Part shown: positions 7,297 to 15,329 of the stretch, piece by piece
Position numbering within the stretch: the stretch's first letter is position 1
Layout: the number at the start of each line of letters is the position of its first letter
Assembly: GCA_027488195.1 (NCBI GenBank)
Contig: JAIYCD010000323.1
Span: 1 to 60,899 of the forward strand
DNA length: 60,899 nucleotides
Source of the DNA: Acetobacteraceae bacterium
Lineage (GTDB): Bacteria > Pseudomonadota > Alphaproteobacteria > Acetobacterales > Acetobacteraceae
Direction: 5' to 3'
Made by a program: the position numbers and the translations under genes
The notes under the pieces: model-generated
The model's database searches: none
Seen by the model: the letters and a program-made list of their open reading frames with translations, nothing else
Told to the model about the DNA's origin: nothing

Positions 7297-7702
7297 GATC
7301 CGTCCTCACCTCGTAGGGTGGCGCCGGCAGAATGAGCGCCGCGGTTCCCCACGGGCCAGCTACCTTGAACTCAGCGCGGTCCGACGAGACTACGCGATCG
7401 AGGCGCAGCGGCGTCTCCCTGTGGACCTGGGCCGCCTGGAGGTAACTGCACTCGATGAAGGCGCCGTCCGTCGGGTGGCGCGTCATCGCGGGTGGGCCGA
7501 TGTGGCCAAGCACCACCACCACCGTCACATCCCGGCGCCGGCTTTCGCGCATCGCGTCGCCCCACTGGCGGAGCGCTTCGTGGGGGTTCAGGGCCTTCGT
7601 CGGCGCGGTCTGCGTGCTGGTGGTTGCGGTGCCCAGCAGCCGTGCCTCCTGGCGGCGCATGGATCGGTTCAGCCAATCCTCCAGGGCGTTGCGGTCACGC
7701 AT
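7289..7702 (-). CDS. Hypothetical phage early protein
   Basis: A 137-residue protein with no recognised domain. The start at 7702 is chosen because ATGCGTGA overlaps the stop of the upstream gene; an upstream in-frame ATG at 7735 would overlap it more. The N-terminus is basic and helical (RDRNALEDWLNRSMRRQEARLLG); the rest is mixed strand. It overlaps the excisionase gene by 8 bp. Confidence 0.55.
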   Translation of the reverse strand: MRDRNALEDWLNRSMRRQEARLLGTATTSTQTAPTKALNPHEALRQWGDAMRESRRRDVTVVVVLGHIGPPAMTRHPTDGAFIECSYLQAAQVHRETPLRLDRVVSSDRAEFKVAGPWGTAALILPAPPYEVRTDHA

Positions 7703-8177
7703 GGCGGTAGGTCCGCACCAGCGAACGGGCGACATGCTTCCCCAGCTTGGTCAGCACGAAATACGTCATATTCTCGCCGAACTGATCGCCATCCATGGGC
7801 TTCATCAGGCCGTGGTTCGTGAGGCCCACCAACGGCGGGTCATCGCGGGTGGTGTAGAAGTAGTCACGGTTCCCGGCCCGGTAGGGGCAATCGTTGCCGC
7901 CGAAAGCGTGCAGCAGGCAGTGCGTCTCTTCCTTCGTCAGTTGGTCGGCAATCGGGTGGCGCGCCGGCAGCTTCTGGTCGCGATAGGCTGCGCGGAGCAC
8001 CCGCACATCCATGATGCGCAGATCGCGCGTATCGGAGAGGGAGCGCCAGGCCTCCTCGAGCACCTTACCCGCCGAGGGCCCGTAGTAAATCATGTGCCCA
8101 TCGTGCCAAGGCACCCGCACGGCCCAGGCTTTACGGATGCGCGGCGGAGCCTCGGTCGGGCTCGTAGCTTCGCTCAT
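7695..8177 (-). CDS. Hypothetical phage early protein
   Basis: A 160-residue protein with no confident family. It has several aromatic and basic residues (HDGHMIYYGPSAGKVLEEAWRSL) and a C-terminal helical segment (TYFVLTKLGKHVARSLVRTY). It overlaps both neighbours (4 bp with the zinc-binding gene upstream, 8 bp downstream), so it is a genuine part of the coupled operon. Confidence 0.6.
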   Translation of the reverse strand: MSEATSPTEAPPRIRKAWAVRVPWHDGHMIYYGPSAGKVLEEAWRSLSDTRDLRIMDVRVLRAAYRDQKLPARHPIADQLTKEETHCLLHAFGGNDCPYRAGNRDYFYTTRDDPPLVGLTNHGLMKPMDGDQFGENMTYFVLTKLGKHVARSLVRTYRHA

Positions 8178-8449
8178 GGCAGTCTCCCGGCCTTGTGCTC
8201 GGCTTCAAGATGGTCGCAGTAAAGGCGGGTGCTCTCTGCGTCTCTGCGAGCGCATGCGGTGCAGTAGGCATCGTGCTCACCTTCCGACCCGCGCCAGTAG
8301 ATCGTCGCGCCTTCTGGCATCTCGCGCATGCAGTCGGAGCACTGGGTCTCGCCATCAAAGACTGTCATCTCGCCGCGCGATGCATCGCCCAGGTCCACGC
8401 CAGCGTAGTTCATCTCTTCCTGGGTCAATGGCTTCAGGTCTTCGCTCAC
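8174..8449 (-). CDS. Small zinc-binding phage protein
   Basis: A 91-residue protein with a GTG start at 8449 that overlaps the methyltransferase stop (GTGA). CSDC at 37-40 and CTAC at 63-66, with a further cysteine at 78, form a probable treble-clef or zinc-ribbon site; the rest is acidic. It may be a DNA- or protein-binding adaptor. Function unknown. Confidence 0.6.
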   Translation of the reverse strand: MSEDLKPLTQEEMNYAGVDLGDASRGEMTVFDGETQCSDCMREMPEGATIYWRGSEGEHDAYCTACARRDAESTRLYCDHLEAEHKAGRLP

Positions 8450-10221
8450 GCCGCCCTCCTCTCGCGCCGCTCCAGCGCGTGCACCACGTTCGCCTCGGCC
8501 AGCAGGCGGGCCATGCGCTTGGGGACGCTGTTGCCGATCAGGCGCATCGCCTGGCTCTTCGTCAGCGGGCGGGTCTGGCCGTTGATGGTGATGGTCTTGG
8601 GCAGCGTCAGCTCGTGCGCCGCTGCCGCCTCCTCTGGGCTCAGCATCCGCATGCCGATGTCGGCGATGACGTAGGGCTCGCCCTCGATCGTCACCGTCAC
8701 CACGCCGAAGCGGGCCAAGGTGGTGAGGGTGTCCATGGGTGCTGCCATGTCCTGCGCGGTGCCGCCCTCGCCGTAGTACTTGGTGAAGAAGGCGGCGACG
8801 GCGGCGAAGCGCGTGGCCCCGGCCATCAGCGTGTCGATCGGCTCGGTCGGGTGCTGGCCGCTGCTGTTCTGCTGGAACTTGGTCAGGAAGGCCGCCGCGA
8901 CCTGCTGCTGCGTCACGCGCGTCGTCATGGTCGAGAGCGGCGCCGTCGCCTCGTGCCCCACGGCATCGAGGTTGTGCTGCACCATCCAGGCCGCGACCAG
9001 GGCGAATTTGTTGGCGCCGACCTGCGTGCCGATCGGCGCCTCGATGTCCAGCGCGCGGGGCGCCTGGCCCTCGCGCTCGCCGTAGCCGGCCTGGATAAGG
9101 GTGGCGCAGGCCACCACGCGGTCCGCCTTCGCCGTCGTGGTGCCGAGCGGCTCCTCCGCGCTGCTGGGTGGCACCTGGCCGGCGCGGCCGCCGCACCCGG
9201 TCAGTACGGGCGCGATCACCGCCAGCTCGCCGCGATGCGCCGTCGTGATCGTGCGCAGCGGCTCCTCGGCCGGGTGGATCCGCGCGGGGCCGGTGTGCGT
9301 CAGCGGGATGAGGAAGGGCTGCGGGTTCTCGAGCACGAAGCGGCGCATGCCCTCGGCGATGCGGTTCATCGTCGCCTCGGCCAGCGGGCGCGGGCGGTCG
9401 AAGATGCTGGGGATGGGCAGTGACCAGTTGAGGATGGTGGCCGCCGCCACCCAGGGCTGGAGGCCCAGCGCCGCCGCCTGCTTGCGGGGCGCGTGGGTGC
9501 GCTCGGGCCAGGCGATGGGGCGGCCGTCGCGCCGCGCCACGGCGAAGAAGCGCCGGCGGCTGGTGGGCACGCCATAGTCCGCGCAGCAGAGGTCGCGGTC
9601 CTGGTAGTCATAGCCGAGGCCCTGCAGGTGCCGCACCCAAGCGCGGAAGATGCGGCCAAGGTGGCGCTTGTCCCGCACCAGCTGCTGCTCGCGCACCGGC
9701 ACATGCTCGCCCTTCGCGGCGACGCTGCCGTCGAGCTTCAGGACGCGGCCGGTGGTGCGGCATCGCTTGGCGACCAGCGGGCCCCAGCCCCGGATCTCGC
9801 GCACGTTCTCGAGGAAGATGACCTCGGGCGCCGTCAGCCCGGCCCAGCGGCACACCTGCCACGCGAGCGAGCGGACGCGGGGCGAGCGCGGGGCGCCGCC
9901 CTTGGCCACGCTGTGATCGCGGCAGTCGGGGCTGGCCCAGAGGATCTTCACGGGGCGGCCGCCGGTGGCGGTGATCGGGTCCACATCGAAGATGTCGCCG
10001 CGGACGTGCCGGGTGTGGGGGTGGCGCGCGGCGTGGGCGGCCAGGGCCACGTCATCGTGGTTGTTCGCCACGGCGACGGGGCAGCCGGCCTCCTCCAGCC
10101 CATCGCAGGCCCCGCCGAGGCCGGCGAAGAGGACGACGGTGATGGCGTGGTCGAGCGGCCACTGGCCTTGCGGGATGGTGACGCGCTGGCGGCGCCGGCG
10201 GAAGGTGGAGCCGTCAGGCAT
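8446..10221 (-). CDS. C5 cytosine DNA methyltransferase with internal repeats
   Basis: A 591-residue SAM-dependent methyltransferase. Motif I is VVLFAGLGGACDGLEEAG (29-46), the catalytic loop SPDC at 97-100 (nucleophile C100, with D in place of the usual P-C pair), motif VI LENV (137-140), motif VIII DYGVPTSRRRFF (215-226) and motif X GNSVP (563-567). Between VIII and X are six copies of a (E/A)P(L/I/M)xT element at about 320, 357, 395, 427, 460 and 494, in the target-recognition position. The start at 10221 overlaps the upstream stop (ATGCCTGA). No cognate nuclease is present, so it is a solitary, probably protective methyltransferase. Confidence 0.9.
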   Translation of the reverse strand: MPDGSTFRRRRQRVTIPQGQWPLDHAITVVLFAGLGGACDGLEEAGCPVAVANNHDDVALAAHAARHPHTRHVRGDIFDVDPITATGGRPVKILWASPDCRDHSVAKGGAPRSPRVRSLAWQVCRWAGLTAPEVIFLENVREIRGWGPLVAKRCRTTGRVLKLDGSVAAKGEHVPVREQQLVRDKRHLGRIFRAWVRHLQGLGYDYQDRDLCCADYGVPTSRRRFFAVARRDGRPIAWPERTHAPRKQAAALGLQPWVAAATILNWSLPIPSIFDRPRPLAEATMNRIAEGMRRFVLENPQPFLIPLTHTGPARIHPAEEPLRTITTAHRGELAVIAPVLTGCGGRAGQVPPSSAEEPLGTTTAKADRVVACATLIQAGYGEREGQAPRALDIEAPIGTQVGANKFALVAAWMVQHNLDAVGHEATAPLSTMTTRVTQQQVAAAFLTKFQQNSSGQHPTEPIDTLMAGATRFAAVAAFFTKYYGEGGTAQDMAAPMDTLTTLARFGVVTVTIEGEPYVIADIGMRMLSPEEAAAAHELTLPKTITINGQTRPLTKSQAMRLIGNSVPKRMARLLAEANVVHALERRERRAA

Positions 10222-10729
10222 TGGGGTTCCAGGGGATGAGGGGTTGGTCCGCGCGGACATAAAGCGGGTGACGGGGTGAGCCGTCCTTGGTCACTCCAAG
10301 GCACCACAGGCGGGCGCTTGTGCCGTCCATCAGTCGGAGGAACTGCCTCACCCGCTCGGGCCTTGCGCCGGCGCCCCAGGCGCACACGACGTCTCCATAC
10401 TCACGCGCGGTGCGTCGCAGATGGTAATCGTTCTCGGGCCCCACGGGATCTAGCGCGCGCCATAGGGCGGCCGGATCGGTAGAGCGGAGCGCGTAGAGGT
10501 TCATGACGGTCAGGCCGGCACAGCCCCATGCCTTCGCGAAACCCCTGCACCGCCGGATGGTCGGGTCATCCAGCGTGGCATCCGCGGTGCTTGGGTTCAG
10601 CATCACGAACGCGGCGGTTCCGCGCTCTGGATGCCGCACCTCGCATGGCCGGTGGAGCGTGTAGCGGTAGAGGCCGCAGGTGCTGATATCGGCCGAGCGC
10701 CGGTCGGTTTCAAAGAACAGATCAGACAT
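10214..10729 (-). CDS. DUF1643 domain protein
   Basis: A 171-residue protein. FVMLNPSTADATLDDPTIRRC followed by FAKAWGCAGLTVMNLYALRSTDPAAL is the hallmark of DUF1643, found in phages and bacteria with unknown biochemical function. It is nearly the full length of the family. It overlaps the methyltransferase and the zinc-finger gene by 8 bp each. Confidence 0.85.
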   Translation of the reverse strand: MSDLFFETDRRSADISTCGLYRYTLHRPCEVRHPERGTAAFVMLNPSTADATLDDPTIRRCRGFAKAWGCAGLTVMNLYALRSTDPAALWRALDPVGPENDYHLRRTAREYGDVVCAWGAGARPERVRQFLRLMDGTSARLWCLGVTKDGSPRHPLYVRADQPLIPWNPNA

Positions 10730-10937
10730 GCGCGCCGCTCCTCCGCGTCAGGATCTGGCCGCTGCCGGTGCAGGCGGCGCAGGTGACGCTCCGGCCGTCA
10801 TGGCTCTTGGTGATGCCCTTGCCGGTGCAGACGTCGCAGCGGGTGCGGATGTGCTGGTCGGTCTCGATCGTCGTCGGCCGGCGCGCCTCTGGCATCGCGT
10901 CGAAGAGCGCGGGCGCGGGGTTGGGCTTGCGCTTCAT
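10722..10937 (-). CDS. Small DnaJ-type zinc-finger protein
   Basis: A 71-residue protein with two CxxCxGxG elements (C34/C37 and C53/C56), the DnaJ cysteine-rich repeat pattern that binds one zinc. There is no J domain. It is likely a small adaptor for protein or nucleic acid binding. It overlaps neighbours by 8 and 4 bp. Confidence 0.7.
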   Translation of the reverse strand: MKRKPNPAPALFDAMPEARRPTTIETDQHIRTRCDVCTGKGITKSHDGRSVTCAACTGSGQILTRRSGAHV

Positions 10938-11467
10938 GGCTGGGCGCCACCGAAGAGCGGCAGCGGGGCCTCAGGCTCCTCCGGCAGGGGCGCCAGGCTG
11001 GCGGGGTCCTCGGGCTCCAGCGTGCCGGTCTCGGCGCGGTAGCGGAAGCGGTGGGTGGTCCAGCGGAGGTAACGGATGGAGAACTCCCCGTCCTCCGGCT
11101 CGATCATGTCCACCATCTCCGAGACCGAGGGGTACGTGCCCTCTTCACCGATGATCCAGATATCCGTCGCCAGCGCCGGCATGGGGTGGGAAACCCGGAA
11201 GGTCTCGCCGCCTTCGCCGTCGTCCTCATCGAGGATGGTGACGGTGGCGTCGCCGAAGTTGTCCATGCGCTCCATCTCGACCAGCTCACCATCGGCCAGG
11301 GCGGCGCCCTCGGCCTCCTCCGGGGTTTCCTCCGAGGGCACTTCGCCGCGCTCATCCAGCAGGGCGTGGCCGCCCGGCACGATGCGCAGCCAGTCGCTCG
11401 GCTGGGCCAGCGGCGCCGGGCCGCCTTCGTCCAGATACATGTGGGGCACCCACTTCGGCGCGTTCAT
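10934..11467 (-). CDS. Acidic hypothetical phage protein
   Basis: A 177-residue, strongly acidic protein (runs such as EETPEEAEGAALADGELVEME and DEDDGEGGE) with a C-terminal aromatic segment (FSIRYLRWTTHRFRYRAETG) and a proline-rich tail. The charge profile resembles DNA-mimic and adaptor proteins, but no motif supports a function. It is coupled by 4-bp overlaps to the methyltransferase gene and the zinc-finger gene. Confidence 0.55.
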   Translation of the reverse strand: MNAPKWVPHMYLDEGGPAPLAQPSDWLRIVPGGHALLDERGEVPSEETPEEAEGAALADGELVEMERMDNFGDATVTILDEDDGEGGETFRVSHPMPALATDIWIIGEEGTYPSVSEMVDMIEPEDGEFSIRYLRWTTHRFRYRAETGTLEPEDPASLAPLPEEPEAPLPLFGGAQP

Positions 11468-12366
11468 GCCGCGTCTCCCACCAACTGGTCGAAGAGCGTG
11501 GGCGCGTTCTGCTCGGCGCTGGTCAGGTGGCGGGTGGCCTGGCGCCAGTATTCCTCCTTCAGCTCGGTCCCGATGAAGCGGCGGCCAGCCTTCAGCGCGC
11601 CGTAGCCCTCGCTGCCGATGCCCATGAAGGGGCTCAGCACCACGTCATTCGGATTGCTGTAGAGCTTGATGGAGCGCTCGATGAGGTCGAGCGGCAGGGG
11701 GCAGATGTGCTTCTCGTCACCCGGCGCGCGGATGGCGTTCAGCACGTTGGTCTCGCGCGTGTCCATCCAGACGGGCGAGGCGTATTTCTGCCACTGGTCG
11801 AGCGGGAAGTCCTCGGCCGTGTGGGTCACGGGCTCGATCGCGTCTTCCTCGCGCGCCCACTTGCGGAAGACCATCATGTATTCCGGCAGGCCCTGGCGGG
11901 AGAAGGTGCTGTCGGTGCGCAACTGCTTGTAGAGCAGGCCGTGCGCCTTCGTCTTCGTCATCTCCCGCACCGGGCAGCGCCAGACGGTGATGCGCGAATG
12001 GAAGGTCCAGCCGGCCTCCTTGTGCGCCGCCACCAGCATGCCCGGGAAGTCGCGCAGGCCGGCATCGAAGCCCGTCTGCGTCTTGTAGAACACCAGGTCC
12101 TTGCAATGGACGACGCAGAGGCGGCCGGGCTTCGTCACGCGGTAGAGTTCCCGCGCGAGAAAACTGTAGTGCCGGAAGAATTCCTCATCGTCGGCCGAGT
12201 TGCCCATATCGGCGATGCTGTCCGAATACACGTAGAGGCCGCTGAAGGGCGGGCTGAACACGCTCAGATGCACGCTCGCCTCGGGCAGTTGCGAGATCAC
12301 TTGGACGCAATCGCCGTGATAGGCGGCGAAGCGGTCGCCATAGCTGGCGTTCAAGCAGTCAACCAT
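11464..12366 (-). CDS. Beta-class DNA methyltransferase (N4-C or N6-A)
   Basis: A 300-residue protein with motif order IV...I, as in the beta group. SPPF is at 38-41 (catalytic motif IV, typical of N4-cytosine and some N6-adenine enzymes), and the SAM-binding motif FMGIGSEG is at 247-254. It lacks an obvious restriction partner. It overlaps the SNF2 helicase gene by 16 bp, suggesting the two act together or are expressed stoichiometrically. Confidence 0.9.
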   Translation of the reverse strand: MVDCLNASYGDRFAAYHGDCVQVISQLPEASVHLSVFSPPFSGLYVYSDSIADMGNSADDEEFFRHYSFLARELYRVTKPGRLCVVHCKDLVFYKTQTGFDAGLRDFPGMLVAAHKEAGWTFHSRITVWRCPVREMTKTKAHGLLYKQLRTDSTFSRQGLPEYMMVFRKWAREEDAIEPVTHTAEDFPLDQWQKYASPVWMDTRETNVLNAIRAPGDEKHICPLPLDLIERSIKLYSNPNDVVLSPFMGIGSEGYGALKAGRRFIGTELKEEYWRQATRHLTSAEQNAPTLFDQLVGDAA

Positions 12367-13724
12367 GCGGGCAGCCTCCCTTTGTGGCCTGGGGTGTAGT
12401 CACGAAGCTGGACGGAGCGGCCGAGCGCGCGGCGCATCGCCGCCGCCATCGCGGCCTTCATGCGGGCGTGGTCCTGCGCCTTGCGGTCGATGACGCGGCC
12501 GATCTGATCCTCGCCCTCGGCGACGATCACATGCGCGTGCACGTCGCGCTGCTGCCCGAAGCGCCAGCAGCGGCGGACGGCCTGGTACCAGGCCTCGTAG
12601 CTGAAGCTGCGGCCGACGAAGCCCATGCGCGCGCAGTGCTGCCAGTTCAGGCCATAGCCGCAGATGCGGGGCTTGGTGATGAGGTGCAGCGCCTGGCCAT
12701 GGGCGAAGGCGGCCAGCGCCTCCTCCTTCGCTTCGATCGACATGCTGCCGCGCACCTCGATGGCGCCGGGCACGGCGGCGCGCACGGCGTCGGCCTCGTA
12801 ATCCGTATCCACCCAGAGCACCCAGGGCTCATGCGGCTCGGCCGCCACCAGGCTGCCCGCGACATCGGCGCGGGCGGTGATGGTCTGGCGCTTCACGTCG
12901 TGCATGGTGGTGGCTGAGATGTCCGGCGCGAACAGGCCGTCCTTCATGGGCTTCACGTCGCCATGCGTCTTGTGGCGGTGGGAGATGAGCTGCGGCAGGA
13001 CGTAGCGGCCGCCATCGAAGCCGAGATCCTCGGGCGATTGCGCCATGCGCGCCCAGCTCGCCATCCAGTCCCAGAAATCAGCCTCGCCGTGGTTCTTCAG
13101 GCGGTACTTGCCCATGCTGGTCTGGTCGGTGACGAACCAGCGCATCAGCATCTCGTTGGAGGGCATGACGCCCAGGAATTCGGCGTGCTGGCCGAGCTCC
13201 ATGTGGTCATTCGGCGCCGGCGTCGCGGTGGCGGCCAGGCGGTAGCGGTGGCCCTGGAAGGCGTTGATCAGCGCGCGGCTGGTGGCGCCGGTGAAGTTCT
13301 TCAGGATGCTGCTCTCATCCAGCACCACGGCCCCGAAGGCGGCGGGGTCGAGATCCTCCAGCCGGTCATAGTTGCAGATGGAGATGCCGGGGCGGACCTC
13401 CTCCGGGCCGCGAATCACGCGGGCGTCATAGCCGAGGCGCTGGGCCTCCTCCTCGATCTGGCGGGCGACGGCCAGCGGGGTGAGGATCAGGGCGCGGCCA
13501 TTCGTGCGCTCGAGCGCCACGTCCGCGAATTCCAGCTCGCAGCGGGTCTTGCCGAGGCCGGTGTCGAGGAAGAGGCCGGCGCGGCCCTGGGTGAGGCAGA
13601 ACGCTGTGCTGGCCGCCTGGAAGTCCGCGAGGCAGGCCGCGAGCCTTTCGGGATCGGTGGGCGCGCCGAGGGCCGAGGCGCGGGGCGCCTTGCCGGCGAG
13701 GAATTGGGCGTAGGTGTCGAGCAT
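12351..13724 (-). CDS. SNF2-type DEAD-like DNA helicase/translocase
   Basis: A 457-residue superfamily 2 ATPase. Walker A is DTGLGKT at 54-60, Walker B is LDESS at 135-139, motif III is TATP at 166-169, and the C-terminal RecA lobe ends with SYEAWYQAVRRCWRFGQ (motif VI). The compact form is typical of phage SNF2 proteins. It begins 3 bp after the beta-clamp stop and overlaps the methyltransferase. A role in phage replication or recombination is likely; the exact role is unknown. Confidence 0.9.
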   Translation of the reverse strand: MLDTYAQFLAGKAPRASALGAPTDPERLAACLADFQAASTAFCLTQGRAGLFLDTGLGKTRCELEFADVALERTNGRALILTPLAVARQIEEEAQRLGYDARVIRGPEEVRPGISICNYDRLEDLDPAAFGAVVLDESSILKNFTGATSRALINAFQGHRYRLAATATPAPNDHMELGQHAEFLGVMPSNEMLMRWFVTDQTSMGKYRLKNHGEADFWDWMASWARMAQSPEDLGFDGGRYVLPQLISHRHKTHGDVKPMKDGLFAPDISATTMHDVKRQTITARADVAGSLVAAEPHEPWVLWVDTDYEADAVRAAVPGAIEVRGSMSIEAKEEALAAFAHGQALHLITKPRICGYGLNWQHCARMGFVGRSFSYEAWYQAVRRCWRFGQQRDVHAHVIVAEGEDQIGRVIDRKAQDHARMKAAMAAAMRRALGRSVQLRDYTPGHKGRLPAWLTA

Positions 13725-13727
13725 GGC

Positions 13728-14867
13728 TCAGCTCAGCCGCATCGGCATGAGGCAGGCCGTGGCGCCCGTGCTGGTGACGCGGGCCGGCGCGTTCTGGCCG
13801 ATGACGTGCATCGTGAAGCGCTCCGGCAGGGCGCGGCAGAGATCGGCGAGGTAGCGCGCCTGGAAGGCGACCTGCAGATCCGCGCCCGCCACCCATGCCG
13901 CGACCTCGGGTGGGACCTGGACCTCGGTCTCGCCCTCCTCGGCCGAGCGCGCGCTGATGGTGAGGGGGAAGTCCATGCCACCGCGGAAGGTGACGGGCAG
14001 CGAGGGCTCCCGCCCGATGGCGCGGGCCTGCTGCACCAGGACGGAGAGCGCGGCGGGATCGTGCACGTCCAGCAGGCTCCGGCCATCCTGCTTGGGGACG
14101 GCGCGGTTGTAGTCGGGGAAAGTGCCGTCGATCGCTTTGCTGTCATGCGCCCAGGTGGGACGCTCGACGCGCAGGCTGAGCTCGCCCTGCTTGGTGATCA
14201 GCATTGCGTCATCAGGCGTGTCGGCCAGGAGCTTCAGCAGTTGGCGCACCGCATCCTTCGCCACGATCATCTCCAGCGGCACGTCGCCCTCGGGCAGGGG
14301 TGCGCTGAGCTGTATGAGGCGGTGGCCATCGGTGGCGCAGGTGCGGAGCTCATAGCCTTGCGAGGCCTCCGTCACATGAAGGAAGACTCCGTTGAGGTAG
14401 TAGCGCGTCTCCTCCTGGCTCATCGCGTGCTCGGCGCGGCCGAAGAGATCCCGGAATTCACCGGCGGTGATCCGCCACTCGGCGATGGCCTTCTGGGTGT
14501 GGGGCTTGGGGAAGTCACTCGCCGGGAGCGTCTGGAGGCGGGCCTCCATCGCGGCGGTGGAGAGGATGGCGAGGCCGTTGCCTTCGTCGCGGCGCAGCGT
14601 CACCAGCGCATCGGCCGGCAGGCTTTCCAGAATGGCGTTGGTGCGGTGCGCGCTGACGGTGAAGGGCGAGAGCTTGCCGGCGCAGGGGGAATGGGCCGTC
14701 ACGCGCTCCTCCAGGTCCGTGCCGATGGCGGTGAGCGTGCCGGCCTCGGCGCTGATCAGCAGATTGCCCAGGATGGGCACCGAGGGGCGCTTCTCGGTCG
14801 CGGTGCTGGCGATGGCGAGGACCTGGCGCAGGACGCCAGCGGGGATGTGGGCGGTGTTATCGGACAC
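13728..14867 (-). CDS. Phage-encoded DNA polymerase III beta sliding clamp
   Basis: A 379-residue DnaN homologue. Diagnostic blocks are RPSVPILGNLLI near residue 27, GTDLEERV, RYYLNGVFLH, LRTCATDGHRL, GTFPDYNRAVPK and a C-terminal MPMRLS. Length and three-fold architecture match cellular clamps (about 370). The start is GTG at 14867, overlapping the DksA-like gene by 11 bp. A phage clamp could redirect host Pol III or translesion polymerases to phage DNA. No phage DNA polymerase is in the window. Confidence 0.92.
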   Translation of the reverse strand: MSDNTAHIPAGVLRQVLAIASTATEKRPSVPILGNLLISAEAGTLTAIGTDLEERVTAHSPCAGKLSPFTVSAHRTNAILESLPADALVTLRRDEGNGLAILSTAAMEARLQTLPASDFPKPHTQKAIAEWRITAGEFRDLFGRAEHAMSQEETRYYLNGVFLHVTEASQGYELRTCATDGHRLIQLSAPLPEGDVPLEMIVAKDAVRQLLKLLADTPDDAMLITKQGELSLRVERPTWAHDSKAIDGTFPDYNRAVPKQDGRSLLDVHDPAALSVLVQQARAIGREPSLPVTFRGGMDFPLTISARSAEEGETEVQVPPEVAAWVAGADLQVAFQARYLADLCRALPERFTMHVIGQNAPARVTSTGATACLMPMRLS

Positions 14868-15066
14868 GTCGGGTCTCCATGGCTTGCTGGCAGGGGGTGC
14901 AGGTGCGGGCGCTGGGAAGCTCCTTGCGGCGCCGCTCCGGGATGGGCTCGCCGCAGACCTGGCAGTCGGGCGTGCCGGGCTGGCGCAGCTGGCGGGTAAC
15001 GGCGCCGAGGCTCTCCGCGTGGTGGGCTTCGGTCAGCGCGGTCGCCCTGTCCATGTCGTCGGGCAT
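14857..15066 (-). CDS. DksA/TraR-type C4 zinc-finger protein
   Basis: A 69-residue protein. CQVCGEPIPERRR...CTPCQ (C35, C38, C56, C59) is the DksA/TraR zinc finger. It has the short helical N-terminus of TraR-like phage and plasmid proteins, which bind the RNA polymerase secondary channel. The start at 15066 overlaps the upstream stop by one base (TGATG). Confidence 0.85.
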   Translation of the reverse strand: MPDDMDRATALTEAHHAESLGAVTRQLRQPGTPDCQVCGEPIPERRRKELPSARTCTPCQQAMETRRVR

Positions 15067-15329
15067 CAGGTGCCTCCCTGTGTCGTCACGGGCGTGGGGT
15101 GCGCGAGGTGGGCCTCGATGCGCTCGGCCAGGGCGGCGTGCATGGCGGCGAATTGCAGGTTCTGCTGGGCGAAAGGCGTGCGCTCGGCCGCGCGATGCTC
15201 GGCCGCGACCTGGCGCAGCAACTCGCGCGCCTCGGCCAGTTGCTGGGCCACGCGGGCGGCGGTGATGCGCTCGAGGTCGAGCGTGCTGCGCAGCGTGCTG
15301 CTGAGCAGTTCTTCCGGGGCGCCGCTCAT
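15066..15329 (-). CDS. Small helical hypothetical protein
   Basis: An 87-residue protein, almost entirely alpha-helical with heptad-like Leu/Ala spacing (ARVAQQLAEARELLRQVAAEHRAAE). It is probably a coiled coil. Overlaps: 1 bp with the DksA-like gene and 4 bp with the upstream gene. No function assigned. Confidence 0.55.
   Translation of the reverse strand: MSGAPEELLSSTLRSTLDLERITAARVAQQLAEARELLRQVAAEHRAAERTPFAQQNLQFAAMHAALAERIEAHLAHPTPVTTQGGT

Noticed and set aside
12963-14999. A 678-residue plus-strand frame opposite the clamp and helicase
   Set aside because: It is antisense to two proteins with complete motif sets, and its composition is low-complexity.
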